Source of the DNA: Epichloe hybrida
Taxonomy: Eukaryota; Ascomycota; Sordariomycetes; Hypocreales; Clavicipitaceae
DNA: 64,000 nucleotides
Assembly: GCA_019022495.1 (NCBI GenBank)
Contig: JAFEKR010000032.1
Location: 372,001 to 436,000 of the forward strand
Direction of reading: 5' to 3'
Shown here: in pieces, positions 11,000-21,483 of the stretch
Numbering within the stretch: position 1 is the first letter of the stretch
Layout of the letters: the number at the start of each line of letters is the position of its first letter
Notes under the pieces: model-generated
What the model saw: the letters and a program-made list of their open reading frames with translations, nothing else
The model's database searches: none
Told to the model about the DNA's origin: nothing
Translations under genes and position numbers: made by a program

Positions 11000-13102
11000 A
11001 TGGCTTTGAGGCGGTCGTTTCTGCCCAGGTCGAGCCTCAATTGGCTTCCTGGGGCTGTGGCACCACGTCTTGAATCTCCCGCAAGATGTGCTTCCAAACA
11101 TCCAGGACGCCAACGACATATGGCCACGCATGCTGCTGCAACCGCAACGGATTCGGCAATGGCTCCTTGCCAACCTCGTTTCTCCGAGTTCCTCCCTCCG
11201 CGGGACCGTACAGAGCTCGACGATGTACTGGTCGCGGTACAAGGCCAGGACCCCGACCAGGTGTACCAGGCTTTCCTCCTGTGGACGGATATCTTGGGCG
11301 ACCCAAGCTCGCCTCTACACGATGCTGCCGTCCGACAAACCCAGGAGCTTCCGGGTCCCTCATTTTCCGAGATCCTGCGCAGCCTCGATCCCCTGCCTTC
11401 TCCTCGGCGATCAAACAAACACGACATTGCCCACGGGCTGAACCTGACACAGGGCCAGGCCCAGTTCACAGACGCCTGCAAATGGGTGGATGAGTTTGGT
11501 GTGCGCGACCACCACCGGAAAGTCCTGCGAGGCATGCAAATCCTGTTGGCAGTGCGCAATGGCTCTCCCCTCGGACTCAGCGCCGCAGATTACGAAGTCT
11601 TGCTGCGCTGCGCCGGCGCGGCCGCCGACTACCAGGCAACGAAAAGCATATGGTCGGCCATGGCCACAAGCGGGCTCCAAGACTCTCGCACGGCCAAGAC
11701 ATGGACCGAGTTCATCAAGTCTCGCTTCATGACGGAGCCCACCTACTACCAGTTTGACCGTTCGCGCGTCGCCGTCCTGGCCCGCGACCTATACAGCAAT
11801 CGAGAGCCGCTCCCCATGACGACGCTCAAGCGCATGGACAGCATGAGGTTGAGCATGAATGCGATGAAGAAGGAGCCGTGGAATCGGCGCCAAGACGAGG
11901 TAGAAGAGGACATGCGACGACTGTTTCGACGAAGAGCCGATTTCCGCGGCTACAGGGGCCACTGGATCCGAGCACTCTACTACGGCCACGAGGTCGACGA
12001 AGAGCTCATCTGTGCGTCCCTCGTCGCTTTTGCCCGATCCAGCTCCCTGCACGCCATCAAGACGCTGATATTCAGAAACTACTACGGCATCACCATCGAC
12101 GGCGGGGCGTCCGCGCCAGGAAACATGCAAATATCAGGCGGCAACGAGCTGCCAACCACATCCCCCATCCACCCAACACCGCGGCTGCTCAATGCCATCG
12201 TTGAAGCATTCGGCTCCATGTCTCACATCCCCCTAGGCATGAAGCTCCTCGACTTCGTCTCCCGACGATACAACCTCCCCATCCCGCACGAGACGTGGTC
12301 CAACCTCCTCAACTGGACCTACCTATGCGCATCCAAGCCTTTCAGACCCATGCGTCGCCTCCACGGAGACTTCCAATCCACCACCACCTCGGCCGCCGAC
12401 GTCCGCCAAGTCTGGGCCGTCATGACCTCGGCGCCCTACCTCGTGACGCCCACATTCGAGGACTACGACATCCACATCAAGACGCTCCTCGCCCAGCGCT
12501 CCTTCGGACGCGCCCTCGCCCTCATCCGAAACGACATCCTCCCCTTCTACGAGCGCGTCCTATCCGACCACGAAATCGCGACGCACGACGAGATTCTCCA
12601 AAACGACCTCGGCCCCGCCCCGCAAGCCACCCGCCGTCGGAACCAAGCAGAGCTGTACAAGGACTACATCCACCACCGCATGGCAAGCTGGTTCGACAAG
12701 CTCCTCAAGACGGCCTCGTCAAACAAGGGCCACCGCGACGGGGCCGTCATGAGAACCATGATACCCAACTTACTCCTCGAGTTCGGCGACTTCTTCCCCC
12801 ACCAGATTCGGTACAGGACCGCCCAGGGCACAGTGCGCGTGCATCGTCCCGAGGCCACGCGCAGATTCACCTGGACGAGGAACTGGCGAGAGACGTTGCC
12901 GCAGAAGAAGGCGGGCATCTACGCCCGTGACATGGAGGGCTCCGATCTGCCCGGCTTTGAATACCCCCGCGTGCCTGTCATGAAGGTGCTTGAGTGGCGG
13001 CGCGTGCCGAGGCGGCGCATGGCACGACTGGGACGAGCGCCGAAAGACGGAGCCGAGGCCCGGAAATGGTGGGATAGGCTGGAAGAGGAAATGATGCTGT
13101 AG
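11000..13102 (+). CDS. mitochondrial ATPase-expression (ATP13-like) protein
   Basis: A single exon encodes 700 aa. The N-terminus (MALRRSFLPRSSLNWLPG, Arg-rich and lacking acidic residues through residue 23) is a plausible mitochondrial presequence. The body is helical and PPR-like, without clear tandem repeats. The segment from about residue 394 (RLLNAIVEAFGS...GMKLLDFVSRRY...) to about 530 resembles the fungal 'mitochondrial ATPase expression' (ATP13/AEP2) family as I know it. In yeast that family promotes translation or stability of the mitochondrial ATP synthase subunit 9 mRNA. The C-terminal third is basic, which fits RNA binding. The family call comes from pattern recognition of that segment only. 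A general mitochondrial RNA-binding protein is the main alternative. GC-rich third positions mark it as ordinary host coding DNA. Confidence 0.88.
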   Translation: MALRRSFLPRSSLNWLPGAVAPRLESPARCASKHPGRQRHMATHAAATATDSAMAPCQPRFSEFLPPRDRTELDDVLVAVQGQDPDQVYQAFLLWTDILGDPSSPLHDAAVRQTQELPGPSFSEILRSLDPLPSPRRSNKHDIAHGLNLTQGQAQFTDACKWVDEFGVRDHHRKVLRGMQILLAVRNGSPLGLSAADYEVLLRCAGAAADYQATKSIWSAMATSGLQDSRTAKTWTEFIKSRFMTEPTYYQFDRSRVAVLARDLYSNREPLPMTTLKRMDSMRLSMNAMKKEPWNRRQDEVEEDMRRLFRRRADFRGYRGHWIRALYYGHEVDEELICASLVAFARSSSLHAIKTLIFRNYYGITIDGGASAPGNMQISGGNELPTTSPIHPTPRLLNAIVEAFGSMSHIPLGMKLLDFVSRRYNLPIPHETWSNLLNWTYLCASKPFRPMRRLHGDFQSTTTSAADVRQVWAVMTSAPYLVTPTFEDYDIHIKTLLAQRSFGRALALIRNDILPFYERVLSDHEIATHDEILQNDLGPAPQATRRRNQAELYKDYIHHRMASWFDKLLKTASSNKGHRDGAVMRTMIPNLLLEFGDFFPHQIRYRTAQGTVRVHRPEATRRFTWTRNWRETLPQKKAGIYARDMEGSDLPGFEYPRVPVMKVLEWRRVPRRRMARLGRAPKDGAEARKWWDRLEEEMML

Positions 13103-13562
13103 AAAACAAGTGCCTTGGCTCCATGTGGGATTTACTTTGCTGGCAGCCATCAATTAAACATGAAGGCGTGCTTCGTTTGGCGTTACGTATTATTCATGCA
13201 TACAGTCATTCGCCATAGCTCAAGGAAGGACCTTCTGTTCAGAGTGTGGCTGTGAATGAAATAGGCTTGCGTATCCGTCATCAAAGCTGTACTTGTCGTG
13301 TCTTCATAATTCGCGTGTGTCCCGCACATACATAGCGCCTAACATGCCCTCCATATTACATGATAAATGCCTTCCCTTCTCGTACATGCTTCTGTGATAC
13401 CCATCGCTTCATACAAACCACAGGGCAGCGAAAGGAGAAAAAGGGAGTCCTGTAGAGAAGATGGGCTTGCAAAACGCAAGCTGAATAACAAGCATAGTTG
13501 CAAGAGTAAAGGTGTAGACGACGCAATTTCAACACGTCCTGTCGCAAGGGCCCGATTCATCT
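13103..13562. other. convergent 3' flanks
   Basis: This 460-bp gap lies between two genes ending towards each other. It presumably contains both 3' untranslated regions. Nothing else was recognised. Confidence 0.6.
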
Positions 13563-15624
13563 TCAGATCCCAACTGCTGCTTCGGCCAATACCCCCAGCA
13601 GGCTGGCAGCTGCACCACCGATACCAACGGCACCTATTGTCTGTCCCCACGACTTCTTCTTCGTATGCCTCTCTTCCCGGCGGTCTCTGCGACGATCACG
13701 GTCACCACGGTTCCAATGTTTGGAACGATCTTCATCCCAGCGTGATCTTTCGTCTCGTCTGCCGCTATCCCGGTGGTCACGGTGTCGTCGTGATCCATTT
13801 TCTCGTCTCCGGCCATTGTCATGAGCATCGTCGTAAGACCGTGGACCCTTTATTACTACCTCATGAGGCTCTGGATCGAATCGTACATGATTTTCATTCT
13901 TGTTCTTCAAAATAGGTTTTGGCATTACGGTCGTAGACGGGGAGGTCTTGCTCTTACTCGGGGGGTTGACAATGTACAGGTAGCTTTTGGTTCCCTTTTC
14001 CGAAGTTTTATCGTCGTCACAGTCTGTTGCGTCGCTTTCGTCCCACAAGACGCTCCCGTCATCACTCTCTTCGTGACTGCTTTTAGAGTCGGCCCGATCG
14101 CGACGGTGATGATGTTGGTCGTTCGAACGTGGCGGGGCATTTCCACTACCTGAGCGAGCCGCACGACAATTGGCACTTTGCCTAGCATACTCGGCAATCT
14201 GTTCCCGAGAGAGACGCCCCAGAATTGCAACATAGTCGGGACGTGCTTCATAACGCACGCCGGCTCGTTCCAGCACTTCAGGACTGATCAGTGACCTTTT
14301 CACCCTTGTCCATGGAGCATCCATAGGGATTTCTTTGCCATATTCATCTGGCGCCAAGCGGGCTACCGATGTTGGGCTGGACGAGTATGGAGCATAAGCC
14401 GATTGCTGATGCCCGCCAGAAGGAGTTCCGCTCAGTGAGTGCATAGTAAGAGATCGGCCTGTGGTCATATGCGGTGGTGGCCAGCTTCCAGCCATGCCTG
14501 GAGGTGCTAGATTTGGACTGCTTCCCATCTGCGGAGCAGCAAGATGCGAGACGGCTGGGTGTAAGTGCAGGCTAGCCATGCGAGTATTCATGTTGTCCAT
14601 GGCTACCAGGTCTTTGGTGGAAATGACGGCGAGGGAGTTGCTCGCTTTGCTTCTCTCCTCGTCTGAAGAGAAAGAGTAGCTTGCTTTATCATGCGAAGCA
14701 TCCACGGATGGTGTGTGATCAGGCATACGGCGTTCTTTCCTCATGCTGACGATATATTTGTCGTTATCTGTACAGGGGTAAAATTCCTTTGGTAACGAAG
14801 GCGATAGTGGCTCCTTCGGGGGGAGTGGTGGCGGAGATCGTTTCATAGCCTCGTGCTCGAGTAGGCCTCTCACTGTCGGTGGTGCTCCGCCGTTGGCAGA
14901 TGACATGGACTGAAGCTCACGGATATAGGCTCGCAAGATATCCTGCGTTTTCACCAGGTCATCAGAACCTGACGTGATAACTATATACATTAGTCACGAT
15001 CGGAGTGATCCTTACCTTGTGTTGATGCAAAACCTGGGGAGAGAAGCCTTCCATCTCCAACTCAAACTTGAAATCTTGCCACATCTGGTCCTTGTCTGCG
15101 ATGACGCCGCCACTGGTGTCCCGTCGCCGAAACAGCCTATTGGCGATAACGTCCACCTTGTCTTTGATATTTTCCAAGCTTGAGTCATCTTCATGAACGA
15201 CTACTTCCGGTGCATTGTTTGCCGGGTTGTGTAGCTGAACAGTGTCGAGAAACATGTCGACATTCGTGGTCTCACTAGTAAGCCGTGATCGCACCGCGGC
15301 TACTCGATCTGCCAAGCCATCCGTCCCTCCGATGCCGGCGGCGTTCGACTTCTCTAGAACCGTCTCGAGTTGTTGCAGGGCAAACTCGCAGTCTTCGACA
15401 ATGGGACGAAGCTGGCGGGCGTAGATGGATGCTTCGGCGCTTCGGAGCAGTGAATCCGGGTCAGCGGCTTCTACCCGCAGATGTCGAAGTACCACGTGAA
15501 GTTGGCGTACGGTGGTAGCGACGTCTGCAAAAAGTGGCGACGAACACGTTTTGACGCGGACGAAAAGGGTTCTGGCGAAAGCATCGACGGCGTCGATGTG
15601 CTCAAGTGGTGTACCACCGCTCAT
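13563..15624 (-). CDS. unrecognised basic Ser/Arg-rich fungal protein (possible DUF8035 type)
   Basis: Two exons, complement(13563..14942, 15016..15624), encode 662 aa. A 73-nt intron (GTAAGG...ACGCAG) is the only acceptor choice nearby that keeps frame, joining LHQHK to DILRAYIREL. The N-terminal part (1-200) is helical (HIDAVDAFARTL, QLEQ-like heptads) and resembles the helical N-terminal regions of fungal STAND-type or regulatory proteins. The middle is disordered and Pro/Ser-rich. A conserved-looking block near residues 410-470 (MDAPWTRVKRSLISPEVLERAG) reads like the domain often labelled DUF8035. The C-terminus is strongly charged (HRDHRDSGRRDERSRWDEDR) and ends in a glycine/alanine hydrophobic segment (AVGIGGAAASLLGVLAEA) that could associate with membrane. 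No enzymatic motif is visible. The start at MSGGTPLEHID was preferred to an upstream TTG-led extension. Confidence 0.8.
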
Positions 15625-16965
15625 GACTTGCTCCTTGGGGTTGAGGGAGCTGGTGTAAGTGATGAGCGAGATCCCCCACTGTTGATGTCCGTGATCAACC
15701 TCGGGGGAACCAGGTGCGTGGTCTGTCGTGTTCTCCAGGTGTGAACAGGCAGCAGGCTTTGTCAGGATGAAGAAGAACCAGCAGCCTGCCAAGCACACGC
15801 GCAAGTACTAATACGGGATGGGTCCTCGCGATGAGTTGGTAGGTACGTCAGAGTAGTTTGTCATGAACGCCCTTCGCGAGTCATTGGATGATGACCTGGC
15901 CACAGCACGTGTAAGGAAAGATGGCAACGTTGATTCAGCAGCAGCGTCGAGTAGATCAGAGTCAGGTATTAGGCTCTCGTTGGTTTATTCGAAAATCGGG
16001 AAGTTTGTGGAAGAGGAGAAAATGAATGCTCCCTGGGCTGCGAGGAAGGTCTGGCGGCTTGGTCTTTGCCTGGTGTCTGGAGAGTCGTGACACAAGGTGT
16101 GGGTGGTTCCTTCTCAAGTTGGCCAAGTGGCACTTGCCAGATGGTGGTGGCCTGGTGAGTGAGCGGGATAACAAGGATAAGTAACAAGGTGAGTTGAGTA
16201 CATACGAATTATGCTGAGTATTGTGGATGGGCTGGACGCGAGACTGCGGACAAGGGCTGCCAGCACCGTTTCTTTTTTTCCTTCTTCATACCATGTCCGG
16301 TCACGGCGGCGATGCTGTACATACGGACATACATACATATGCATGTGTATGTACATACATATGTACATGTAGGTCTCGTGTCGGATCCCTGCAATGAACT
16401 GCTGCAGGGCGAATACCTGGACCTTCCTCGGACTCGGCCCAATGTCCACTTACGCCGCCGACAAGGTCATGATCCGCTGAGTGCCATCGTCATTGGCTCG
16501 GCGGATCAACACCAACTGGCACGTGTCAGGTCGCTTGATTCTGCCGCCTTCTTCGGTCTTGGAATTCGCTCGCTTGGCTTCTGGTTCCGCTTTTCTTTGT
16601 TCATTTGTCGCGGCGCCACCTTTTTTTTTTTTTCTTTTTTTTTCTGCTGCTCTTCTTTCCCAGCAGGCACACAGAAATAAGTCAGGTCGTTGGAAATCGA
16701 CAGAGGTGATGCCGCCCACCAACTGGCTGCACTCGCCTTCGAAGCGTTAGAATGAGTAGTGACTCGTTATGGACGACGACAAATGTACATGTTATGACCA
16801 TTGCTCGCTACTAACCGTCCTCTCCACTTCCCCGTCTATGCCGGTCCCTTCTGCAGCTAGTGACTGGGGCTGTGCGCGTCAACGCTTCGGTCTTGTCCGC
16901 CGACCAAACATAACAAGCAGCGGATCATTGCCCACGCAATTGCCAGCGATTTCATGCTTGCACTT
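15625..16965. other. intergenic, left flank of the transposon island
   Basis: This normal-GC sequence lies upstream of the minus-strand gene at 15624. It includes a CATACATA-type microsatellite at about 16316-16370 and T-rich runs at 16621-16643. No gene was recognised. It ends at the target-site copy CACTT (16961-16965), where the outer retrotransposon inserted. Confidence 0.65.
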
Positions 16966-17199
16966 TGTTGGAATCCCGCCGCAAGCGTTCAACCGCATGC
17001 AGGCAACTTGGACACTAGGACCCACCTAACTTATTACTTTTCTAGACCTTTAGTAGATATATAGTATAGTTTATATAGGTAGATTATATACCCTATAGTA
17101 TAGGTACTTAGTTATTTAAACCGTAGTCCGCGCTCTCTTATAGAATTAGGTAACTTAATCTATACCTTTATTTTCTAATCCTAGCTGCTTAGTCTAATA
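16966..17199 (+). repeat. left LTR of the outer copia element
   Basis: Its 234 bp pair with 47428-47661. The outer roughly 75 bp keep CpA and TpG dinucleotides; the inner part is converted to TpA. Differences from the right LTR are C/T and G/A transitions. Confidence 0.95.
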
Positions 17200-17940
17200 T
17201 AGTAGCAATTACTTAGTATTTATAATATAAAGACCCTTCTTTCTAATTAATACCTTTATTAAGTTAATTCTAATTAATTAATCATTAAATTTAGTATATC
17301 CTAGTAAGAGAATAGGGTTTAATTATAATCATTAATATTATAATTAGGTAACCCCTAGTAGTAAGGAAGATCTACGTAGGTTAAAGTTTAATAAATTATA
17401 ATAATAACATAGGACATTTTTTAAGATATCTAAGGAAACCAATATTATATAAGGCTATAAGCTAGTAGTTAAGCTACAGGAACCCTATTATTAGGACCTA
17501 TGGTTTAAGATAATAAAGGCAAGAGCTATTAAAGATAGGATTTAAGTCTTTATTAATCCTAATTCAATAATAACTCTTAACTACTTACCTAAGCCACTAA
17601 TTCTGATAGAAAAGGGGACTCTAGTAGTAAGAAAAGTAGTAATTACAGCTTTAATTACTTTACTAGAAAACTAGACTAAAGGGCCTTAAATACACTTAAG
17701 AACGTTAACTTCTAGAGTTATAAGTAATTAGTAGTAGCCTTAAGAAAGCTTTCCTCCTATAAGTATCTCTCCTATTATTAACTTAACTAATAAGGGATAC
17801 TTTAAATACCCTTAATAACTAGATAATGCTAAAGATAGCGCTTAGTGTATAGTTTTTAATAGATAATATTAAGTATTTAATAGCTAGTATTAGAGCTTAT
17901 TAAAGACTATAAGAGAAGACTATAATTAGTTTATTATAAC
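17200..17940 (+). other. outer copia leader / gag 5' part, RIP-degraded
   Basis: AT-rich DNA of the outer element lies between its left LTR and the hAT-like insertion. Every frame is broken by TAA/TAG. No domain is readable. Confidence 0.5.
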
Positions 17941-18437
17941 CAGAGCATTGCAATACAATACAATACAATACATCCAAAATTTTACAATATAATACAATAC
18001 ATGTATTATTTGTATTATTTGTATTGTTTTGTATTTTTTTTTCTTTTTTTTAGTTTTAAGTAAATTCCTTAATTATAAGGTATATATAGTTAATATAATA
18101 GCTTATAATAGCTTATATATATTATTATAATATATATATTACTTTTATTACTTATATAACTTATATAACTTAAAATATTATAAGTGTAAAAGTTTAATTA
18201 AAATAAATAAGCAATAAATAAATATAATATAAATATAAGTATTTATAAGTAAATTACTATAGAAAAAGCTAGACTTTTTAGTTATTTAGTATTTAAAGGT
18301 TTTTTAAAATATTAATAAAATAAAATTCCTTTCTTTTTTATGTTTTTTAATATTATACTATTTATAATTTTATACTAATAAAAAGTAAGTCCTAATATAA
18401 CTATAAGACTTACTTAAGTATATTTCTCTCTTTTAAA

Positions 18438-18640
18438 CTAAAATTATATAACTAAGCAAAGAGATTACTATATTTATAGTATAACTAATAAGACTTACTT
18501 TTAGACTTACTTTTTTATATATATTTCTTTTTAGCTAGAATTATATAACTAAGTAAAGAGATAATACTAGGTTTATAGTATAACTAATAGGATTCACTTT
18601 TAGATCCACTTTTAAAAACACTTTATAACTAAGTAAGTAA
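18438..18640. repeat. 97-bp tandem duplication inside the hAT-like element
   Basis: Two units start with CTARAATTATATAACTAAG at 18438 and 18535 and run through matching CTTACTTTTAGA-type segments. They are diverged by transitions. Confidence 0.75.
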
Positions 18641-19154
18641 GCTGGAAGTAGTATAAATAATTAAACTTACTTTTAAAGCTTATTTATTTATTTACTTAAT
18701 ATTAAAAAAAATAGTATATATATTATAATTATTCTTTATATACTATTTTAACCTTTCTTTATAAACTTTTCCTAGGTTTTTTCCTTCTCTTTTAGTTTAA
18801 AGAAGGTTAAAAGCTAATATAATTTATTATAATTATAATAAAATAGTTTAATAGTAAAAGAAGCATTTATTAAATAAGGATTAATTTTCTCTTTATAATA
18901 AATTCCTTATATATATAAGTATATTTTTATTAGAGTTTTAATCTTATTTATTTAGAATTATAAATTATTTCTTTAGGGTAAATATTATATTTAAAGCAAA
19001 AATACTATATTAAAATACATAGTAAATCCTAAACAAAAGCTAGAAAGATAGGATAACCTTTAAAATATAAAGAATAAATTTTACTATAAGTTAAGTTTAG
19101 ATAATACTATTTATAGCTACCCTATATATATATATAGCTTAATAGTCTAAATTA

Positions 19155-19680
19155 GCTAAAACTTTATAATTCTATAACTAAATACCTTACTAGTATAAAA
19201 ATTTAAGGATATCTTATTTAGATTATATGAAAAATCTACTATATAATAAGTATATATACTACCTTACCTTTTTAACAATATGTTGTATTGTGTTGTATTA
19301 GATTGTAATGTATTATATTGTATTGTATTATAATGTATTTTTATATAATAAATAATTATAATAAATTATAGAAAATAGATGTAAGCATAGGAAGACCCTT
19401 AATATATTAAGAAAAAAGCATTCTTTAAATTAGATATAAAAGAATATTACTAAGATATTATATATTTAAAATAAGCTTACTTTTCTAAATAAGCTAAAAC
19501 TTTATAGATTTTTAAATAAATAACTAAATTGTATATAAAATTAAGGTTACTATAATTAGATTACTTAAAAAAACTACTATATAATAAATTTATATAAGAC
19601 CCCACTTTTAATTTTCCCTAACAATACATTGTATTGTATGTATTGTATTGTATTGTATTATATTTTTAATACAATACAAT
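19155..19680. repeat. about 340-bp tandem duplication inside the hAT-like element
   Basis: Landmarks recur in the same order about 338-346 bp apart: GCTAAAACTTTATA (19155 and 19493), CTACTATATAATAA (19237 and 19574), and CAATAYRTTGTATTG (19276 and 19622). The right subterminal repeat array has therefore been duplicated. Confidence 0.75.
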
Positions 19681-19815
19681 ACACAATACAATCCATAGGG
19701 CAATACAATACAATACAATACAATACATCGAAGGGCCAAAAAATACAATACAATACAATACAATAATGCTCTGATTATAACGCTTAGAAATAAGTATAAG
19801 TAAATAATCCTATAG

Positions 19816-19913
19816 TCAGGGAAAGCGGAGCTTTGCCTAAGATTTGCGTCATGCAAGGCGAAGGCAAGAGGGTAAAGCAAAGCTTCCTGCTTTCCCTTTA
19901 TTAAAATAAGGTT
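19816..19913. repeat. short unmutated inverted-repeat insert
   Basis: This 98-bp stretch keeps GC and CpA/TpG inside the RIP-mutated block. Its arms GGGAAAGCGGAGCTTTGC and GCAAAGCTTCCTGCTTTCCC are near-complementary. Nine-base direct repeats ATCCTATAG flank it (19807-19815 and 19914-19922). It is probably a tiny MITE. The right arm does not reach the repeat, so the exact ends are uncertain. Confidence 0.55.
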
Positions 19914-19922
19914 ATCCTATAG

Positions 19923-21483
19923 AGATATCTCTTCTAATTAGTTAGACGCGAAATACTCTTTAGTAACTAGTTAAGAAATTTTTTTTTACCTCTCCTAATT
20001 ACCTAATGCTTTTTATAAGGGGGGGAGGAGAAGAAGGCTTACTATAGGTAATAGCTTACTATAGGTAGCCCCTAGTAAGGCCCCTAGAGGGCCCCTAGAG
20101 GGAATATAAAATATTATACCTTTAAAGATAAATAAATTTAATAATACAAAGTATTAGTAATTAATTTACAATTATAAATACGTAGTAGTAGTAGTAGTGT
20201 TATAGTTGAATTATAGTTATAAAAGACTTAAACTCATGATATTATAATATCTTATAAAGACTTATAGTATATTACTTACTTTGTGATTATAAAAAAAAAA
20301 ACTATAGATATAATTTAAATATATAACCTTTTAATTTAGTTATTTTTTACTATTATAATATTATAAAGTAAAGGGTTACTACGTTATATAAAGATAATTC
20401 ATAGCATGCCCTTATACTTAATTTTAATACTAAAATTAACACTAAAAAAGTATTACCCTTACTAGGTAAGTCTATATAGTAGTAGGTTAGGACTAAATAC
20501 TTCTTAAAAGAAACTACCTTAGGCACCTATCTAATAACCTAGAGTTAGCGCCTATAGTGAATTATTAGGAGTTAAAGTATTATATTACCCTAGGTCCCTA
20601 AGTATCTATAGTTATATATTAGTAAGGTTAGAAGGAGAATACTAAGTTACTTATAATTTAGTATAGTATAATTAAGCTACTATTTACTATAGTCTACTAC
20701 TCTTACCCTATTTACTTAGTTTATATTATATTATATTATATTAGGTTTAGTATTAGGTTTAGATATTTATTACTATATTTTACGGTTATCTATGGTTATT
20801 CTATGGTATCTATAGTATTTAGTTTTATAGTAGTAAGTGTAATACTATAGAGGTGGTTCTTTCTTCTCTTAAATTAGGTAAGCAAGTAGCCTATAATAAC
20901 TATTAATCTATAAGGGTAGTTTACTATATAGGGCTAGTCTATGTAGTGTTTAATATAATTAATAATACTAGCCTTACTACTAACTACACTAAACGTGATG
21001 TTCTAAGTAAATATTAGGTTATAAGTAGTATTATAATTATAGACTATATACCTACCTTTAGATTTGTATACTAAGACAGAAGTAAGGCATAAGAATGCTA
21101 CGTAAATCCACCTACTATTTGATATTGTGAAGTTAATGTAATCACGTATGTAGATGTGTAGGCATAAATGCACACCGCATAATCCTATTGATTTATAAAG
21201 TAAGGCAATTAGCATAGGATTTACTAATATAATGATTTATTTATGCGTTTTTCTAGTAGCTTTATAACGTAATTTATAGTATTACGTGTAATAGTCTTAC
21301 TTTCCCCTATTTAAGCGCTCCTTTCTTACTATATATTACCTCTTACCTCTTACTTTTTTCTCTTATACTAACCTAAATTTCCTTCTTAACTCTTCTTTAC
21401 TTTTCTTTTTTATATCCCTATCTATAATAATAAAGCTATACCTATTATTATCTAATTTAATTATTATCTTGCTTTCTCTAAGC
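19923..21483. other. AT-rich RIP-degraded DNA, 5' part of the Helitron or outer element
   Basis: No domain is readable. A C/T-rich stretch after ATTTAAGCGCTCC (about 21310-21480) just before the ATG at 21484 looks like the leader of the Helitron gene. I could not locate the 5' TC terminus of the Helitron. Confidence 0.4.

Larger units (their letters stand above)
17941..19773. mobile_element. hAT-like DNA transposon, 1.83 kb, RIP-degraded
   Basis: The ends are CAGAGCATT... and ...AATGCTCTG, inverted to each other. They are flanked by perfect 8-bp duplications ATTATAAC (17933-17940 and 19774-19781), diagnostic of hAT superfamily insertion. Subterminal arrays of CAATA/TGTAT pentanucleotides sit at both ends (17950-18040 and 19620-19765). 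The interior is AT-rich with tandem duplications (97-bp period at 18438/18535; about 340-bp period at 19155/19493). No transposase motif could be read, so it is either a non-autonomous element or too mutated. A low-complexity minus-strand open frame (19608-19880) crosses the right end and is not a gene. Confidence 0.9.

Noticed and set aside
12295..12930. 211-codon Arg/Pro/His-rich plus-strand frame
   Set aside because: Off-frame shadow of the GC-rich ATP13-like gene.
19608..19880. 90-codon minus-strand open frame rich in Tyr/Leu/Cys/Ile
   Set aside because: It translates the CAATA pentanucleotide array of the hAT-like element and crosses its target duplication; low complexity, not a gene.
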